Shown: one piece after another, positions 34,324-43,604 of the stretch
How positions within the stretch are numbered: position 1 is the stretch's first letter
How the letters are laid out: every line of letters starts with the position of its first letter
Assembly (NCBI GenBank): GCA_035196065.1
Contig: CP136575.1
Span: 1,021,001-1,085,000, forward strand
DNA from: Sphingobium sp.
GTDB taxonomy: Bacteria > Pseudomonadota > Alphaproteobacteria > Sphingomonadales > Sphingomonadaceae
Direction of reading: 5' to 3'
Length of the DNA: 64,000 nucleotides
Program-made: the position numbers and the translations under genes
Notes under the pieces: generated by a model
Seen by the model: only the letters and a program-made list of their open reading frames with translations
What the model was told of the DNA's origin: nothing
The model's database searches: none

Positions 34324-35052
34324 TCAGATCGCCCAGCCACCGTCAATGATATACGTCTGCCCGGTGGTGAATGCGGCCTCGTCGCTCGCAAGATAGCGGG
34401 CCATCGCTGCGATTTCTTCGGGTCGTCCCAAGCGGCCCATCGGTTGGCGCGCGCGAAAATCGACCAGTGCCTGTTCGTAATTTCCGGTTGCACGTAGTCG
34501 CTCTTGCAACGAGGGCGATTCAACCGTTCCGGGGCAGATCGCATTGCAGCGGATACCCCGCCCGACGAAATCGGCAGCGATGGACTTGGTCAGGCCGTTT
34601 ACCGCAGCTTTTGTGGTGGAGTAGGCAAAGCGGTTCGGCACACCCTTGATCGAACTGGCGACCGAGGAAATGTTGAGGATCACCCCTGCTTGGCGGTCCA
34701 GCATGGCGGGTAGGAACGAGCGGATCATTTGGTACATCGAAGTGACGTTGATCCGGATCGCCGCATCCCACTCAGCAGGCTCGCACTCCAGGATCGAGCC
34801 AGCGTGAACGAAGCCAACAGCGTTGACTAATATGCCGACATCGGGATTGGCCTGCGCTGCCGCAGCAATTGCCGCGGGATCAGTCGCGTCAAGCTGCAAC
34901 GGGACTACTCCCGCTAGATCGTCCAGCAAATCGCGGTTGATGTCGGCTGCGATGACCTTAGCACCAGCGGCACAGAATGCAGTGGCGATTGCGCGCCCAA
35001 TTCCCTGACCTGCTGCTGTAACCAGAGCTACTTTGCCATCCAGAGCCGACAT
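34324..35052 (-). CDS. SDR dehydrogenase, 2-keto-3-deoxy-L-fuconate dehydrogenase type
   Basis: NAD-dependent short-chain dehydrogenase of 242 residues. The cofactor motif is TAAGQGIGRAIA, the catalytic Ser lies in ILNISSVASSIKGVPNRF, and YSTTKAAVNGL is the YxxxK motif; CPGTVESPSL and a C-terminal IDGGWAI complete the family pattern. The stretch SSVASSIKGVPNRFAYS and the FAH partner gene 31 bp downstream match the paired enzymes that oxidise and cleave 2-keto-3-deoxy-L-fuconate to pyruvate plus lactate. The ATG at 35052 is preferred over a TTG one codon upstream. It lies 35 bp after the TonB receptor. Confidence 0.88.
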   Translation of the reverse strand: MSALDGKVALVTAAGQGIGRAIATAFCAAGAKVIAADINRDLLDDLAGVVPLQLDATDPAAIAAAAQANPDVGILVNAVGFVHAGSILECEPAEWDAAIRINVTSMYQMIRSFLPAMLDRQAGVILNISSVASSIKGVPNRFAYSTTKAAVNGLTKSIAADFVGRGIRCNAICPGTVESPSLQERLRATGNYEQALVDFRARQPMGRLGRPEEIAAMARYLASDEAAFTTGQTYIIDGGWAI

Positions 35053-35087
35053 CAACCTTTTCCCTTGTTTCCTAACCGCAGTATTGA

Positions 35088-37328
35088 TCAGAACCGGTGG
35101 TTCAGATCGACACTGAAGGTCCGCCCAGACGTTACCGTCTGTGCGCCGTTGTAGAAGTAGAACTGGGGGACATGCTCATCGAGCAGGTTCTTGACCCCAA
35201 CCGTTAGCCGCGTTTTATCGCGCAGCTCCAAGCCAACTTGCAGGTCGATCTTGTTGTAGGCCGGATAGGTTTTGCTGACCCCCACGTAGTCTCCCAGCAT
35301 GCCGCCCCATTCAAAACGGAACACACCATTGGCAACGAAATCTACGCTGTCAGACATGGGCGCATCTACTGCAAACATCCCCTGGATCGATCCCCGCCGA
35401 GTGTAGGGCAGCATCTTGCCATCGAGGGTGAACGCATTAGGACGGCCTGCATTGACCGTGGCCTTGTCGAACTTTGCATCCAGAAGGCCCAATGAAATGC
35501 CGCCGGTGAACCATGAAGTGGGCCGCGCCAGCATTTCTAGCTCAAGTCCCTTGGTCTTGCTGGTGCCAACGTTGGCATAGTAGGACTGCGCCAACGGCGT
35601 GGACTGCGTCACCAGGACATTGTCCTGAGGCATATAGAACACCGCACCGTTAATCGAGAGCTTGCCGTTCATCATCTGTGCGCGGAAGCCCGCTTCGTAA
35701 TTCTTGGCGGTTTCTTCGCGGTATGGAATTGTATCGGCAGAGACTGGCGTAAGGTTAAAGGCGCCTGGTCGGAAACCCGTACCGTAAGTCATGTAGAAGT
35801 TGAGTTGTTTGCTAGGCATATAACGCAACGTTACGGTCGGAGAAGTAAAGTTAAACGTTGCTTCCGAATTCAAGTTATACGTGGGGAACGTAGAAGAAAA
35901 GGCCGCGTTCGCGATATAAGCCAAGGTCGGATTGGCAATTGGCTTGATACCAGACAAGAAGGTGAGGCGCTTACGGTCGGAATTGTAACGCAAGCCTCCG
36001 CTCAAAGTAAGTTTCTCAGTTAGATCGTAGGCAGCGGTAGCGAATACGGACTTTGAATCGGTGTAGATCGTTGTCCCAGGCTTTGGCCCGCCAACAGGAA
36101 CAGTTTGCACACCAAGTCCAAGTGGCATGCGCGTCACTACATCGACATTGAATGTGTAATCGCTGTTAACATCGTAGCCATAATGCTCGTTGAAATAGGA
36201 AGCACCGAGCATCCAGGTAAACGGCCCGTCCTGTTTTGAGGTGACCAAGGCTTCGAGATAAGTATCCTCAACCTTGTCTGTCGGTGAGGCGACGCCCTTT
36301 ATGTTATAAGGCGGTCCAAGATCTGTTTGGTCAAGATCATAGATCGCGTTGAAGCGATATTCCCGATAACTGCCATTGACTGCAAAGGTTGCGAAACCGG
36401 CATCATACTCCGTTTTTACAAAGAAGTACGCATTCGACTTTGCTGAAGTCGATCCAGTATCACGAAAAACCTGCGCAAAGGTTTCCTTCTTCGAAGGCAT
36501 GAAGGTGAGGCCGTTGCCGGTAATGCCGTTTGGCGCAAAGGAGATCAGCGAAGGTCCGTCGTACTCTTGGTATTCGGCAAGGGCTTCGACGGTGAATTCA
36601 GGAGCCAAACTTGCACGAAGAGTTCCGCGCACCCCTTTGTCGGTCATCGCGCCAATGTATTCATTAAGGGTGTCGTTCTTCATTTCAGAGCGTGACTGAT
36701 TAAAATGCCAGCCCGTTACCCGAAGCGCGACTTTATCTGAGATGGGCAGGTTGATTGCGCCTTCAAATTCGCTGCGGCGATAGCTGCCGTAGGAAGCGCG
36801 AATATAACCGCCCAGCTCCGCCTTGGGCATGGTAGCGATGATATCAACCGTGCCGCCCAGCGAACTCCGGCCATAAAATCCACCTTGAGGCCCGCGGAGA
36901 ACTTCAACCTGTTCGATGTCTACTTGGGCACCGAGGCTTTGGCGATGACCGCCCGCGTAAAGGCCATTGCGATAAACACCCACATTTGGCTCTGCCTGGG
37001 TATTGACCAACTGCATGCCGCGAATGTTGATGAACGTGTTGAGCCCGTTCGCGGAGTCTTGAATAACCGCATTCGGCACCAGCCCGACAATCTCGCGAAT
37101 GTTTGAAATGCCCTGATCGCGCAGCATGGTACCGTCGACAACGCTGACAGTCGCAGGAACTTCTGTCAGGATCTCCGCGCGGCGACGTGCCGTAACGACG
37201 ATCGCATCCGCGCTTTCGGCCTTTGCCGTATCCGTTGCTTCTTCTGCCCGGGCGCCCGTGCCTGCGAATGCCGAAATGCATGCTGCCGCCAACAGGGACG
37301 ACCGAAAATTCACCTTCGCCACCATCAT
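35088..37328 (-). CDS. TonB-dependent outer-membrane receptor
   Basis: Barrel importer of about 746 residues: signal peptide (SSLLAAACISAFAGTGARA), TonB-box-like DAIVVTARRR, plug domain (VPATVSVVDGTMLRDQG, VLRGPQGGFYGRSSLGGTVD) and a barrel ending SVDLNHRF. AGGAG lies just before a tandem ATGATG at 37328/37325. The barrel-coding part is noticeably A+T-richer than the neighbouring enzyme genes, as often seen for exchangeable surface receptors. It is first in the minus-strand run through alanine dehydrogenase, and the regulon element at 37365 lies 37 bp upstream of its start, so import is likely induced with the catabolic genes. Confidence 0.93.
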   Translation of the reverse strand: MMVAKVNFRSSLLAAACISAFAGTGARAEEATDTAKAESADAIVVTARRRAEILTEVPATVSVVDGTMLRDQGISNIREIVGLVPNAVIQDSANGLNTFINIRGMQLVNTQAEPNVGVYRNGLYAGGHRQSLGAQVDIEQVEVLRGPQGGFYGRSSLGGTVDIIATMPKAELGGYIRASYGSYRRSEFEGAINLPISDKVALRVTGWHFNQSRSEMKNDTLNEYIGAMTDKGVRGTLRASLAPEFTVEALAEYQEYDGPSLISFAPNGITGNGLTFMPSKKETFAQVFRDTGSTSAKSNAYFFVKTEYDAGFATFAVNGSYREYRFNAIYDLDQTDLGPPYNIKGVASPTDKVEDTYLEALVTSKQDGPFTWMLGASYFNEHYGYDVNSDYTFNVDVVTRMPLGLGVQTVPVGGPKPGTTIYTDSKSVFATAAYDLTEKLTLSGGLRYNSDRKRLTFLSGIKPIANPTLAYIANAAFSSTFPTYNLNSEATFNFTSPTVTLRYMPSKQLNFYMTYGTGFRPGAFNLTPVSADTIPYREETAKNYEAGFRAQMMNGKLSINGAVFYMPQDNVLVTQSTPLAQSYYANVGTSKTKGLELEMLARPTSWFTGGISLGLLDAKFDKATVNAGRPNAFTLDGKMLPYTRRGSIQGMFAVDAPMSDSVDFVANGVFRFEWGGMLGDYVGVSKTYPAYNKIDLQVGLELRDKTRLTVGVKNLLDEHVPQFYFYNGAQTVTSGRTFSVDLNHRF

Positions 37329-37364
37329 CCTCTCCTGTCCCATTTCGTCAGCGAATTCTCAGTT

Positions 37365-37385
37365 AATGTGATCGCTGATCATTTT
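37365..37385. promoter_or_regulatory. Regulon operator upstream of the TonB receptor
   Basis: Element AATGTGATCGCTGATCATTT(T). In reverse it contains the core TGATCAGCG found at all six sites (37365, 37409, 39891, 47641, 50891, 61168). It lies 37 bp upstream of the receptor ATG on the minus strand. Confidence 0.7.
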
Positions 37386-37408
37386 GGATGTTGAATGCAG
37401 ATTCGTTT

Positions 37409-37430
37409 GATGTCAACACTGATCACACTG
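37409..37430. promoter_or_regulatory. Regulon operator upstream of the amidase gene
   Basis: GATGTCAACACTGATCACAC(TG) contains the core TGATCAGTG in reverse. It is the second element in the divergent TonB receptor/amidase spacer, about 86 bp before the amidase ATG. Confidence 0.65.
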
Positions 37431-37515
37431 AAGGCACCCGGTAACGGTTGCGCCCTTGAAAGAAGGGATGCACGTTTACAGGAATTCGCCGATCCATTTT
37501 GCGGGGTGTAAAAAC

Positions 37516-38907
37516 ATGCAATCGGTAGTCGAAACAGCTGAACAGGTTCGCCAGGGAAAGCTTAAGGCAGTTGCGCGGACCCGTGATGCACTGGACGCAA
37601 TCGAACGGCTGAATGCGGCGATAAATGCATTTGTCATGCTCGACCCGGAAAGCGCTCTGGCAGCGGCAGAGCAGATCGACCGCAAGGTCGCCGCGGGCGA
37701 AGATCCAGGCCCCTTCGCCGGCGTGCCGATCGGGGTGAAAGACATGGAGGCCTGCGCCGGGTTCAGGATGACCCAGGGCAGCTGGTTCCTGCGCGATGCT
37801 CCACCGGAGAAGTCCGACTCCCGCCACGTCGCCCGGCTGAGAAGTGCCGGAGCGATTATCGTCGGGACCACTGCCTGTTCCGAATTCGGGATGGATTCGG
37901 CCACGACTTCCAAACTGTGGGGAACCACGCGCAATCCGTGGAACCTGGAGAAGACCCCCGGCGGCAGCAGCGGGGGGTCCTCTGCAGCAGTCGCCGCTGG
38001 GATGGTGCCACTGGCTACCGGAACGGACGCCGGCGGATCGATCCGCGAGCCAGCAGCTTTCACCGGCATCATCGGCCTGAAGCCGAGCCACGGCCGTATT
38101 CCGAAAATGAACGGCTTTGCCAACTGGTCAGTCCATGGTGCCCTGACCCGCACCGTGGCCGATGCGGCGCGTCACCTTGATGTCGCGGGCGGTCCGCATG
38201 ATGGAGACCGCCAGTCGCTCCCGGCCTTTCCCGGATCGTTCGAGGCCAGCATTGAAACCTTGGACGTCAAAGGCCTGCGCGCCACCTGGACGCCGGATTA
38301 CGGCTATGCCCCAGTCGAGCCTGAAGTGATCGAGATTGCCCGCGAAGCGGCTCAGCGCCTGATCCGCAACGCCAAACTGGTCGAACGAGATGTGCCTTTC
38401 GCCCCAGTCAACATCTATCGCCATTTCGGCGCGATCATGGGCAGCACGCTGGAGGCGGACTTCATCAGGGACGGCATCCTGCCCGATGGCTTCGAAATGC
38501 TGTCAGCACCCGTGCAAAGCCTGATCCGCAAGATCCGCGCCCGGCGCGACGAAATCGATGTCCAGAAATCCTGGCAACAGGTCTATCTGCTGGAGCGGCA
38601 GGTTGCCGATCTGTTTGCCGAAACCGATCTACTGATGTCGCCTGCGACCTCTTGCGCACCCTACGGCGCTGATGAATTGGTGCCAGAGGTGATCGACGGG
38701 CGAGATGCTTCCGAAACCGGGGCCGAACCGTTTGGAATGCTGGCCAATGCGTGCTGGAATCCATCCATTTCCATCCCCGCAGGGTTTACGGCGGCAGGAC
38801 TACCGGTCGGCCTGCAGATTACGGCGCGGCGGCACCGTGACGATATCCTGCTGCGGCTTGCCCGGATTGCCGAACTGACGGCACCCTGGCCATTCCCGCA
38901 AATGTAA
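37516..38907 (+). CDS. Amidase-signature family amidase
   Basis: Amide hydrolase with the Ser-cisSer-Lys triad: Lys in FAGVPIGVKDME (about residue 75), cis-Ser in TPGGSSGGSSAAVAAG and nucleophile Ser in ATGTDAGGSIREPAAFTG. It has 463 residues, the normal length, and no signal peptide, so it is cytoplasmic. The ATG at 37516 is preferred to an upstream start at 37456 because of GGGGTG about 8 nt before it and the family N-terminus. It is transcribed away from the TonB receptor through a shared spacer with two operator elements and followed by the TetR-type regulator. It may release ammonia or an amine from an amide in the imported substrate. Confidence 0.92.
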   Translation: MQSVVETAEQVRQGKLKAVARTRDALDAIERLNAAINAFVMLDPESALAAAEQIDRKVAAGEDPGPFAGVPIGVKDMEACAGFRMTQGSWFLRDAPPEKSDSRHVARLRSAGAIIVGTTACSEFGMDSATTSKLWGTTRNPWNLEKTPGGSSGGSSAAVAAGMVPLATGTDAGGSIREPAAFTGIIGLKPSHGRIPKMNGFANWSVHGALTRTVADAARHLDVAGGPHDGDRQSLPAFPGSFEASIETLDVKGLRATWTPDYGYAPVEPEVIEIAREAAQRLIRNAKLVERDVPFAPVNIYRHFGAIMGSTLEADFIRDGILPDGFEMLSAPVQSLIRKIRARRDEIDVQKSWQQVYLLERQVADLFAETDLLMSPATSCAPYGADELVPEVIDGRDASETGAEPFGMLANACWNPSISIPAGFTAAGLPVGLQITARRHRDDILLRLARIAELTAPWPFPQM

Positions 38908-39101
38908 GCACTTTTCACATGACGCGAGGCTATTTCCCGACTAGTCCAGCCTCGCCCGCCGCAGCATCGCGATCGGGCAAAGCTTGAACGCTTGTGCAAG
39001 TCGTGCTTGAGGCGTTGTGGGCCCGGGCATCGAAGCTGCAGGGCGGATGGGAAATTGAAGATGCTTTACCGCTACCGCCTGGCCACTGGGTGCACCCCGG
39101 C

Positions 39102-39752
39102 ATGACCGGCAAGTCCGCATCCGCTGCGGCCATGAAAAGCAAGGCCGCTGAACCCTATCATAAAGGGAACGTCCCGGCGCGACTGATGGAAGCGGCAGAG
39201 CGCATCCTTGAAACCGAGATGGTTGAGGATATTACGGCACGTCGACTGTGCCGGGAAGTCGGCGTTACTTCGGCCAATTTCTACAATCACTATCCCAGCC
39301 TGGAATTCCTGCTGCTGGAAATTGCCGCCAAGGGCTTTCAGGCGCGCACCCGCATGATGCGAAAGCTGATCAAGAGCAACCTCTCGCGGGAAGAGGCCAT
39401 GATCGAATGCGCGGTCAAAACGGTGGAACTCAGCCTCAAGCAACCGCAACTGTTCCGCATCATGTTCGGATACAGCAAGGAACCGACACAAAGCGCAAAC
39501 TACGTGAAGTACGGAGACGAATCGCTCGCTGTACTAACGCACATCGTCTATGGTGAAGATATCTTCCGCACGGATGATATCGCTTGGTCGCACGAGCATT
39601 GTCAGAAGGCCTATGCCTTCTTCTCGTTCATTTACGGCCTCGCCGTGGCCATGTCGACGAAGATGATTTCGAACCCGCATGGCACGCGCAAGTCGATGAT
39701 CGCGATCATCGAAGACGTTACCCGCGCATACCTGCGCGGTCTGGACGGCTAA
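39102..39752 (+). CDS. TetR-family regulator, candidate master regulator of the peptide regulon
   Basis: About 216 residues with an HTH reading ITARRLCREVGVTSANFYNHY followed by PSLEFLLLEIA; the ligand domain resembles the BetI/AcrR type. It is the only regulator gene seen between 30 and 64 kb, where one palindromic element recurs at six promoter regions, so it is the best candidate to bind them. It lies downstream of the amidase in the same direction and may be autoregulated through the 37409 site. The start is uncertain: ATG 39102 or 39132, neither with a strong ribosome-binding site. Confidence 0.87.
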   Translation: MTGKSASAAAMKSKAAEPYHKGNVPARLMEAAERILETEMVEDITARRLCREVGVTSANFYNHYPSLEFLLLEIAAKGFQARTRMMRKLIKSNLSREEAMIECAVKTVELSLKQPQLFRIMFGYSKEPTQSANYVKYGDESLAVLTHIVYGEDIFRTDDIAWSHEHCQKAYAFFSFIYGLAVAMSTKMISNPHGTRKSMIAIIEDVTRAYLRGLDG

Positions 39753-39890
39753 GCGCCAAACCGGCTGCCAGAACCGTGATCAAGACGCCGATCGCGCCGG
39801 ACTGGGGTGCGGACCGGGGTGCGTCTTGCGGTGTTCAGGTTGCGGCAGAGACCGTCATTGCGGACAGCAGGGATTGACCGCACGTCCCCA

Positions 39891-39912
39891 ATATGTACAC
39901 TGATCACATTGA
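39891..39912. promoter_or_regulatory. Regulon operator upstream of the transaminase/aminopeptidase pair
   Basis: ATATGTACACTGATCACATT(GA) contains the core TGATCAGTG in reverse with near-dyad ATGT/ACAT arms. It is 43 bp before the transaminase ATG. The spacer from 39753 holds nothing else recognisable. Confidence 0.7.
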
Positions 39913-39954
39913 CTCGCTAGAGGTCAGTTCGTTCAGTCAGTTGGAGGATGCCGC

Positions 39955-41289
39955 ATGTTTCCGGATCAAGGTTCAAAATCGAGCAGGCTGTTCGAGCGTG
40001 CGCTCAAGGTCATGCCGGGCGGAAATTCGCGGCATACGGTCTATTTCCCGCCCTATCCGATCTATGCGGCGAGCGCGCAGGGCGCGCGGGTAACCGATGT
40101 GGACGGCGTGACCCGGCTGGATTTCATCAATAATTACTCGTCCCTGATTCACGGCCACTGCCATCCCGAAGTGACCGAAGCGATCCAGCGCCAGGCCGCG
40201 CGGCTGACAGCCATTTCCCTACCCACCGAAAGCGAAATCGAACTGGCCGAAATCATCTGCGAACGCCTCCCTTCGGTCGAGCAGGTTCGCTTTGCCAATT
40301 CCGGGACGGAAGGGGTGATGATGGCGATCAAGACCGCCCGCGCCTATACCGGCCGGCGGATCATCGCCAAGATCGAAGGCGCCTATCATGGCGGCGACGA
40401 CACTGCCGCGGTGAGCACTTATCCCCACCCGGCCAAGCTGGCCGAACCCGAAGCGGGCATTGGCATTCCGGAAGTCGGATCAGGCCCCGGTACGGCAGCA
40501 GACGTCCTGGTCCTGCAGATGAACGATGTGGAAGGCGGCCGCAAATTGCTGCGTGCGCATGGCGCGGAGCTGGCGGCGGTTCTGGTTGATCCGCTGGTCA
40601 AGAACCTCGCCTATCAGCCCGCGTCGCTCGAATTCCTAACCATGCTGCGCGAAGAAACCCGCGCCCTTGGCGCTCTGCTGATCTTCGATGAAGTATATAG
40701 CCTGCGTCTCGGCTATGGCGGTGCACAGGAAGCCATTGGAATAATGGCGGATATTACCGCAATGGGCAAGATCATCGGAGGAGGCCTGCCTGTTGGTGCC
40801 GTCGGCGGTTCGGCAGAAATCATGTCGGCGGTTTACGATCAGCGCAAGGGCAAGGCCCGGGTTACACATGGCGGCACCTACAACGCCAACCCGCTGACAA
40901 TGGCTGCTGGCGTTGTCGCCATGCGCCTGTTTGACCGCGCCGCCTTCGACCGCCTGAGTGGCCTTGGAGACCGGCTCCGCGATGGCCTGAACCAAGCCAT
41001 TGCCGCGACCGGAGCCCACGCCATGGTGCGCGGGGCCGCCTCAATCGTCGGGCTGTTCCACACCGTAGCGGATGGGGCGACCTATCGCGATCTGATCCGC
41101 ACCAGCATGGCCAACCCCGGCATGGGGGCGAAAGCCGAAACCTTTTTCCATCATATGCTGAACAACGGCGTCCTGATGGGCGCGCCAGGCTTCTTTGTGC
41201 TCTCTACTGCGAATACCGAAGCCGACATCGATCATGTTGTCGAGCAGGCCTACGAAGCGTTCAAGATAATCGGAAAGCAGGCGGCATGA
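39955..41289 (+). CDS. Glutamate-1-semialdehyde aminomutase-like transaminase (beta-amino acid aminotransferase candidate)
   Basis: Class III PLP enzyme of 444 residues. Opening block MPGGNSRHTVYFPPYPIY, phosphate-binding NSGTEGVMMAIKTARAYTGR, LLIFDEVYSLRLGYGG and DITAMGKIIGGGLPVGAVGG with Lys about residue 272 for the Schiff base. Known beta-amino-acid transaminases (for example those acting on beta-phenylalanine) belong to this subgroup, and the true haem-pathway aminomutase would not be placed here. The stop overlaps the start of a BapA/DmpA-like aminopeptidase by 4 bp (ATGA), so the transaminase probably acts on the beta-amino acid released by that peptidase. The role is inferred from context and subgroup. 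Confidence 0.86.
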   Translation: MFPDQGSKSSRLFERALKVMPGGNSRHTVYFPPYPIYAASAQGARVTDVDGVTRLDFINNYSSLIHGHCHPEVTEAIQRQAARLTAISLPTESEIELAEIICERLPSVEQVRFANSGTEGVMMAIKTARAYTGRRIIAKIEGAYHGGDDTAAVSTYPHPAKLAEPEAGIGIPEVGSGPGTAADVLVLQMNDVEGGRKLLRAHGAELAAVLVDPLVKNLAYQPASLEFLTMLREETRALGALLIFDEVYSLRLGYGGAQEAIGIMADITAMGKIIGGGLPVGAVGGSAEIMSAVYDQRKGKARVTHGGTYNANPLTMAAGVVAMRLFDRAAFDRLSGLGDRLRDGLNQAIAATGAHAMVRGAASIVGLFHTVADGATYRDLIRTSMANPGMGAKAETFFHHMLNNGVLMGAPGFFVLSTANTEADIDHVVEQAYEAFKIIGKQAA

Positions 41290-42416
41290 AGCAGGCACAC
41301 CGACAGACGCCTTCGGGCAAAACGCGGGCGCGGGGAGCGGGCGTTCCGTTTGTCGGCACGCCGGGCGAATTCAATGCGATCACCGATGTGCCGGGCGTGG
41401 AAGTGGGTTACCAGACCCTGATCCGGGGCCATGGTCCGCTGGTCGTTGGCCAGGGCCCGGTGCGCACCGGTGTCACAGCCATTTTCCCGCGCGGCTACGC
41501 CAATCCGGAAGGCGCGGCCTATGCCGGTTTCTTCAACATGAGCGGCAATGGCGAAATGAGCGGCGCCGCCTTCATCGAGGAACGCGGCCGGTTTGATGGA
41601 CCGATCACCATCACCAACACCCATTCCTGCGGCCTTACTCGCGATGTCACGGCAAAGTGGCTATATTCCAGGCACAACAGCGCGGAAAAAGTCGACCAGC
41701 CATTCTATCTCCCGGTTTCTGCCGAAACCCATGATGGCCCGCTCAACGATATCAATGGGCACCACGTCACCGAAGCAGACGTGATTGCCGCATTTGAAGA
41801 TGCGCGCGGCGGCTGGATCGAGGAGGGCAGTGTCGGCGGCGGCACAGGCATGCGCTGCTTTGAGTTCAAGGGTGGATCGGGCACGGCATCGCGCGTGGTC
41901 AACTATGCCGGGCGCGATTATACCGTGGGCGCTTTCGTCCAGAGCAATTTCGGCAAGCGCCACTTGCTCAAGATCGCTGGTGTCCCGGTTGGCCTGGAAC
42001 TGCCGATTGTCGATTTCTCGCCGCCGGAATTTGGCTCGATCATCGGGGTCGTTGCCACCGATGCGCCCATGGCGCCGCATCACCTGCGCCGCATTGCGCG
42101 CCGCGCGGCCTATGGCATTTCCGCGACTGGGGGGATCGCGTCCAACGAATCCGGCGATCTTTTTCTGGCCTTCTCGACCGCGAACGAAGCAGCCGTGCGG
42201 CAGCATGAAGGGCTGGTAACCACCGAATTCGTCGGCGAAGCGGCTATGAGCCGGTTCTATGAAGCAACGATCCAGGCGGTCGAGGAAGCGATCATGAACA
42301 GCATGTTCGCCAACGAGACGATGACCGGGATCAACGGCTTCACCGTCCGCGCCCTGCCCATTCCCGAAGTGCAGGAAATCATGAAACGCTACAATCGGCT
42401 CGTCCCGGTCGATTGA
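41286..42416 (+). CDS. P1-family (DmpA/BapA) aminopeptidase
   Basis: Self-processing Ntn-type peptidase of 376 residues. DmpA cleaves N-terminal D- or L-residues; BapA, from sphingomonads, cleaves N-terminal beta-amino acids. The autoprocessing site is visible as EFG-SIIGVVATDAPM, Gly250/Ser251, almost exactly where DmpA is cut; the preceding FVQSNFGKR supplies the conserved Asn, and EEGSVGGGTGMRCFEFKGGSGTAS the alpha-subunit core. No export signal is seen, whereas BapA has one, so this enzyme is probably cytoplasmic. It is translationally coupled to the transaminase. Choice between beta- and D-specificity cannot be made from sequence alone. Confidence 0.93.
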   Translation: MKQAHRQTPSGKTRARGAGVPFVGTPGEFNAITDVPGVEVGYQTLIRGHGPLVVGQGPVRTGVTAIFPRGYANPEGAAYAGFFNMSGNGEMSGAAFIEERGRFDGPITITNTHSCGLTRDVTAKWLYSRHNSAEKVDQPFYLPVSAETHDGPLNDINGHHVTEADVIAAFEDARGGWIEEGSVGGGTGMRCFEFKGGSGTASRVVNYAGRDYTVGAFVQSNFGKRHLLKIAGVPVGLELPIVDFSPPEFGSIIGVVATDAPMAPHHLRRIARRAAYGISATGGIASNESGDLFLAFSTANEAAVRQHEGLVTTEFVGEAAMSRFYEATIQAVEEAIMNSMFANETMTGINGFTVRALPIPEVQEIMKRYNRLVPVD

Positions 42417-42470
42417 TCGGCAGGCAAACCGGGCCGGCATCGCTTGGCACCGGCTTGCCGACCCCAGCCG

Positions 42471-43577
42471 CTAAGCGGCGGCGCGCTGCTCTGCCGCCCA
42501 GCGGAAGACCAGCGGTTGCCACAGCTCATTGGCGCCTTCGGCATTCATCAGCATGCAGATCCCCGAACCGAGCTGAGGGTAGATCGAATAGATGCTGCGC
42601 CAGCCAATCGAGCCACCTGAATGATGAACATTCTTCAGCCCGCCGAAATCGAGCAGAATGTGGCCCAGTCCGGCGCCAGCTTTTAACTCGCCGATATCAT
42701 CGGCATCGCCATGCGCGGTATGCATCGTCTGGACGGAAGCCGGGGTCAGAACCCCTGCGCCCGGACCGGTGCGCGGAGCATACATTCCCGCCCGGGCAAA
42801 GGTGGCAAGATCCTCGATCGAGGCATAGGCCCCGCCCGCAGCCCCGCACAGCCAGCGATAGTCCGGGGTAGGCTCTCCCTGCCGGTCATGCGGCGCGGCA
42901 TAGGGCAGCCCATCGCGGCGGCCATAGCAGGAATTGGTCATGCCCAGCGGCGCAAAGATAGCCCGCTCGACAATCGTGCCAAAATCTTCACCGGTAATAT
43001 CCTCGATCGCCAGTTCCAGCAGGCCGAAACCGGCGTTGGAGTAATTCCAGCCTGAGCCAGGTTCGTGCGTCACGGTCACGACAGCATCGTCGCGCGGCAG
43101 GTTCCAATAGGCATAGTGCTGCTCTTGCTGCGGAGTGGGCGGAGGCAGCTTGCCCTGCATTGCATCGATCAGGGTAAAGCCGGTTTGGTCCAATGCAACG
43201 CCGCGAAAGCCTGCCACGGTCACTCCGCCATGGTGGCTGAGCAACCGGCGCGGGGTGACAAGCGCCAGATCGAACTGCGCCGATGGCGGCAGGGTCCAGC
43301 GGCGCAGATAGTCGCCGATGGGCCGATCAAGGTCGATACGGCCCTCTTCGACAAGCTTCAGGACCATCCAGGCGGCTATGGATTTCGAAATCGACTGCAG
43401 GCTGAAACGGGTCCTGGGCGTCACCGCCTCATTGGCCAGGCGGTCCGCAGTGCCAAAGCACAGCACATCGGCAAGCTGAAAGTCGCGGATCAGGGCGACT
43501 GCGCAACCGGGGACGTTGAATTGGTCCATTGCGCCGGGAATTTCAGCCCGCAATATGTCGGCAAATGCGTCAGCCAT
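42471..43577 (-). CDS. Beta-lactamase-family serine hydrolase
   Basis: Class C beta-lactamase/D-peptidase fold, 368 residues. The SxxK motif is SISK (nucleophile Ser about residue 62, Lys 65), the second motif YSN in GWNYSNAGFGLLE, and the third HSGG in VHHSGGSIGW. Such proteins include D-aminopeptidases, esterases and peptidases of unusual peptides. No signal peptide is seen. ATG 43577 has GGGAG 9 nt upstream; the longer frame would start at a TTG. It is third in the run serine hydrolase-PepN-serine hydrolase behind the operator at 47641, which favours a peptidase role. Confidence 0.88.
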   Translation of the reverse strand: MADAFADILRAEIPGAMDQFNVPGCAVALIRDFQLADVLCFGTADRLANEAVTPRTRFSLQSISKSIAAWMVLKLVEEGRIDLDRPIGDYLRRWTLPPSAQFDLALVTPRRLLSHHGGVTVAGFRGVALDQTGFTLIDAMQGKLPPPTPQQEQHYAYWNLPRDDAVVTVTHEPGSGWNYSNAGFGLLELAIEDITGEDFGTIVERAIFAPLGMTNSCYGRRDGLPYAAPHDRQGEPTPDYRWLCGAAGGAYASIEDLATFARAGMYAPRTGPGAGVLTPASVQTMHTAHGDADDIGELKAGAGLGHILLDFGGLKNVHHSGGSIGWRSIYSIYPQLGSGICMLMNAEGANELWQPLVFRWAAEQRAAA

Positions 43578-43604
43578 GTTGGGCAACTCCCGGTTTGATG
43601 AAAA

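Noticed and set aside
33447-35052. A full L-fucose or L-rhamnose oxidative operon
   Set aside because: Only the last two enzyme types are present; no aldose dehydrogenase, lactonase or dehydratase is nearby.
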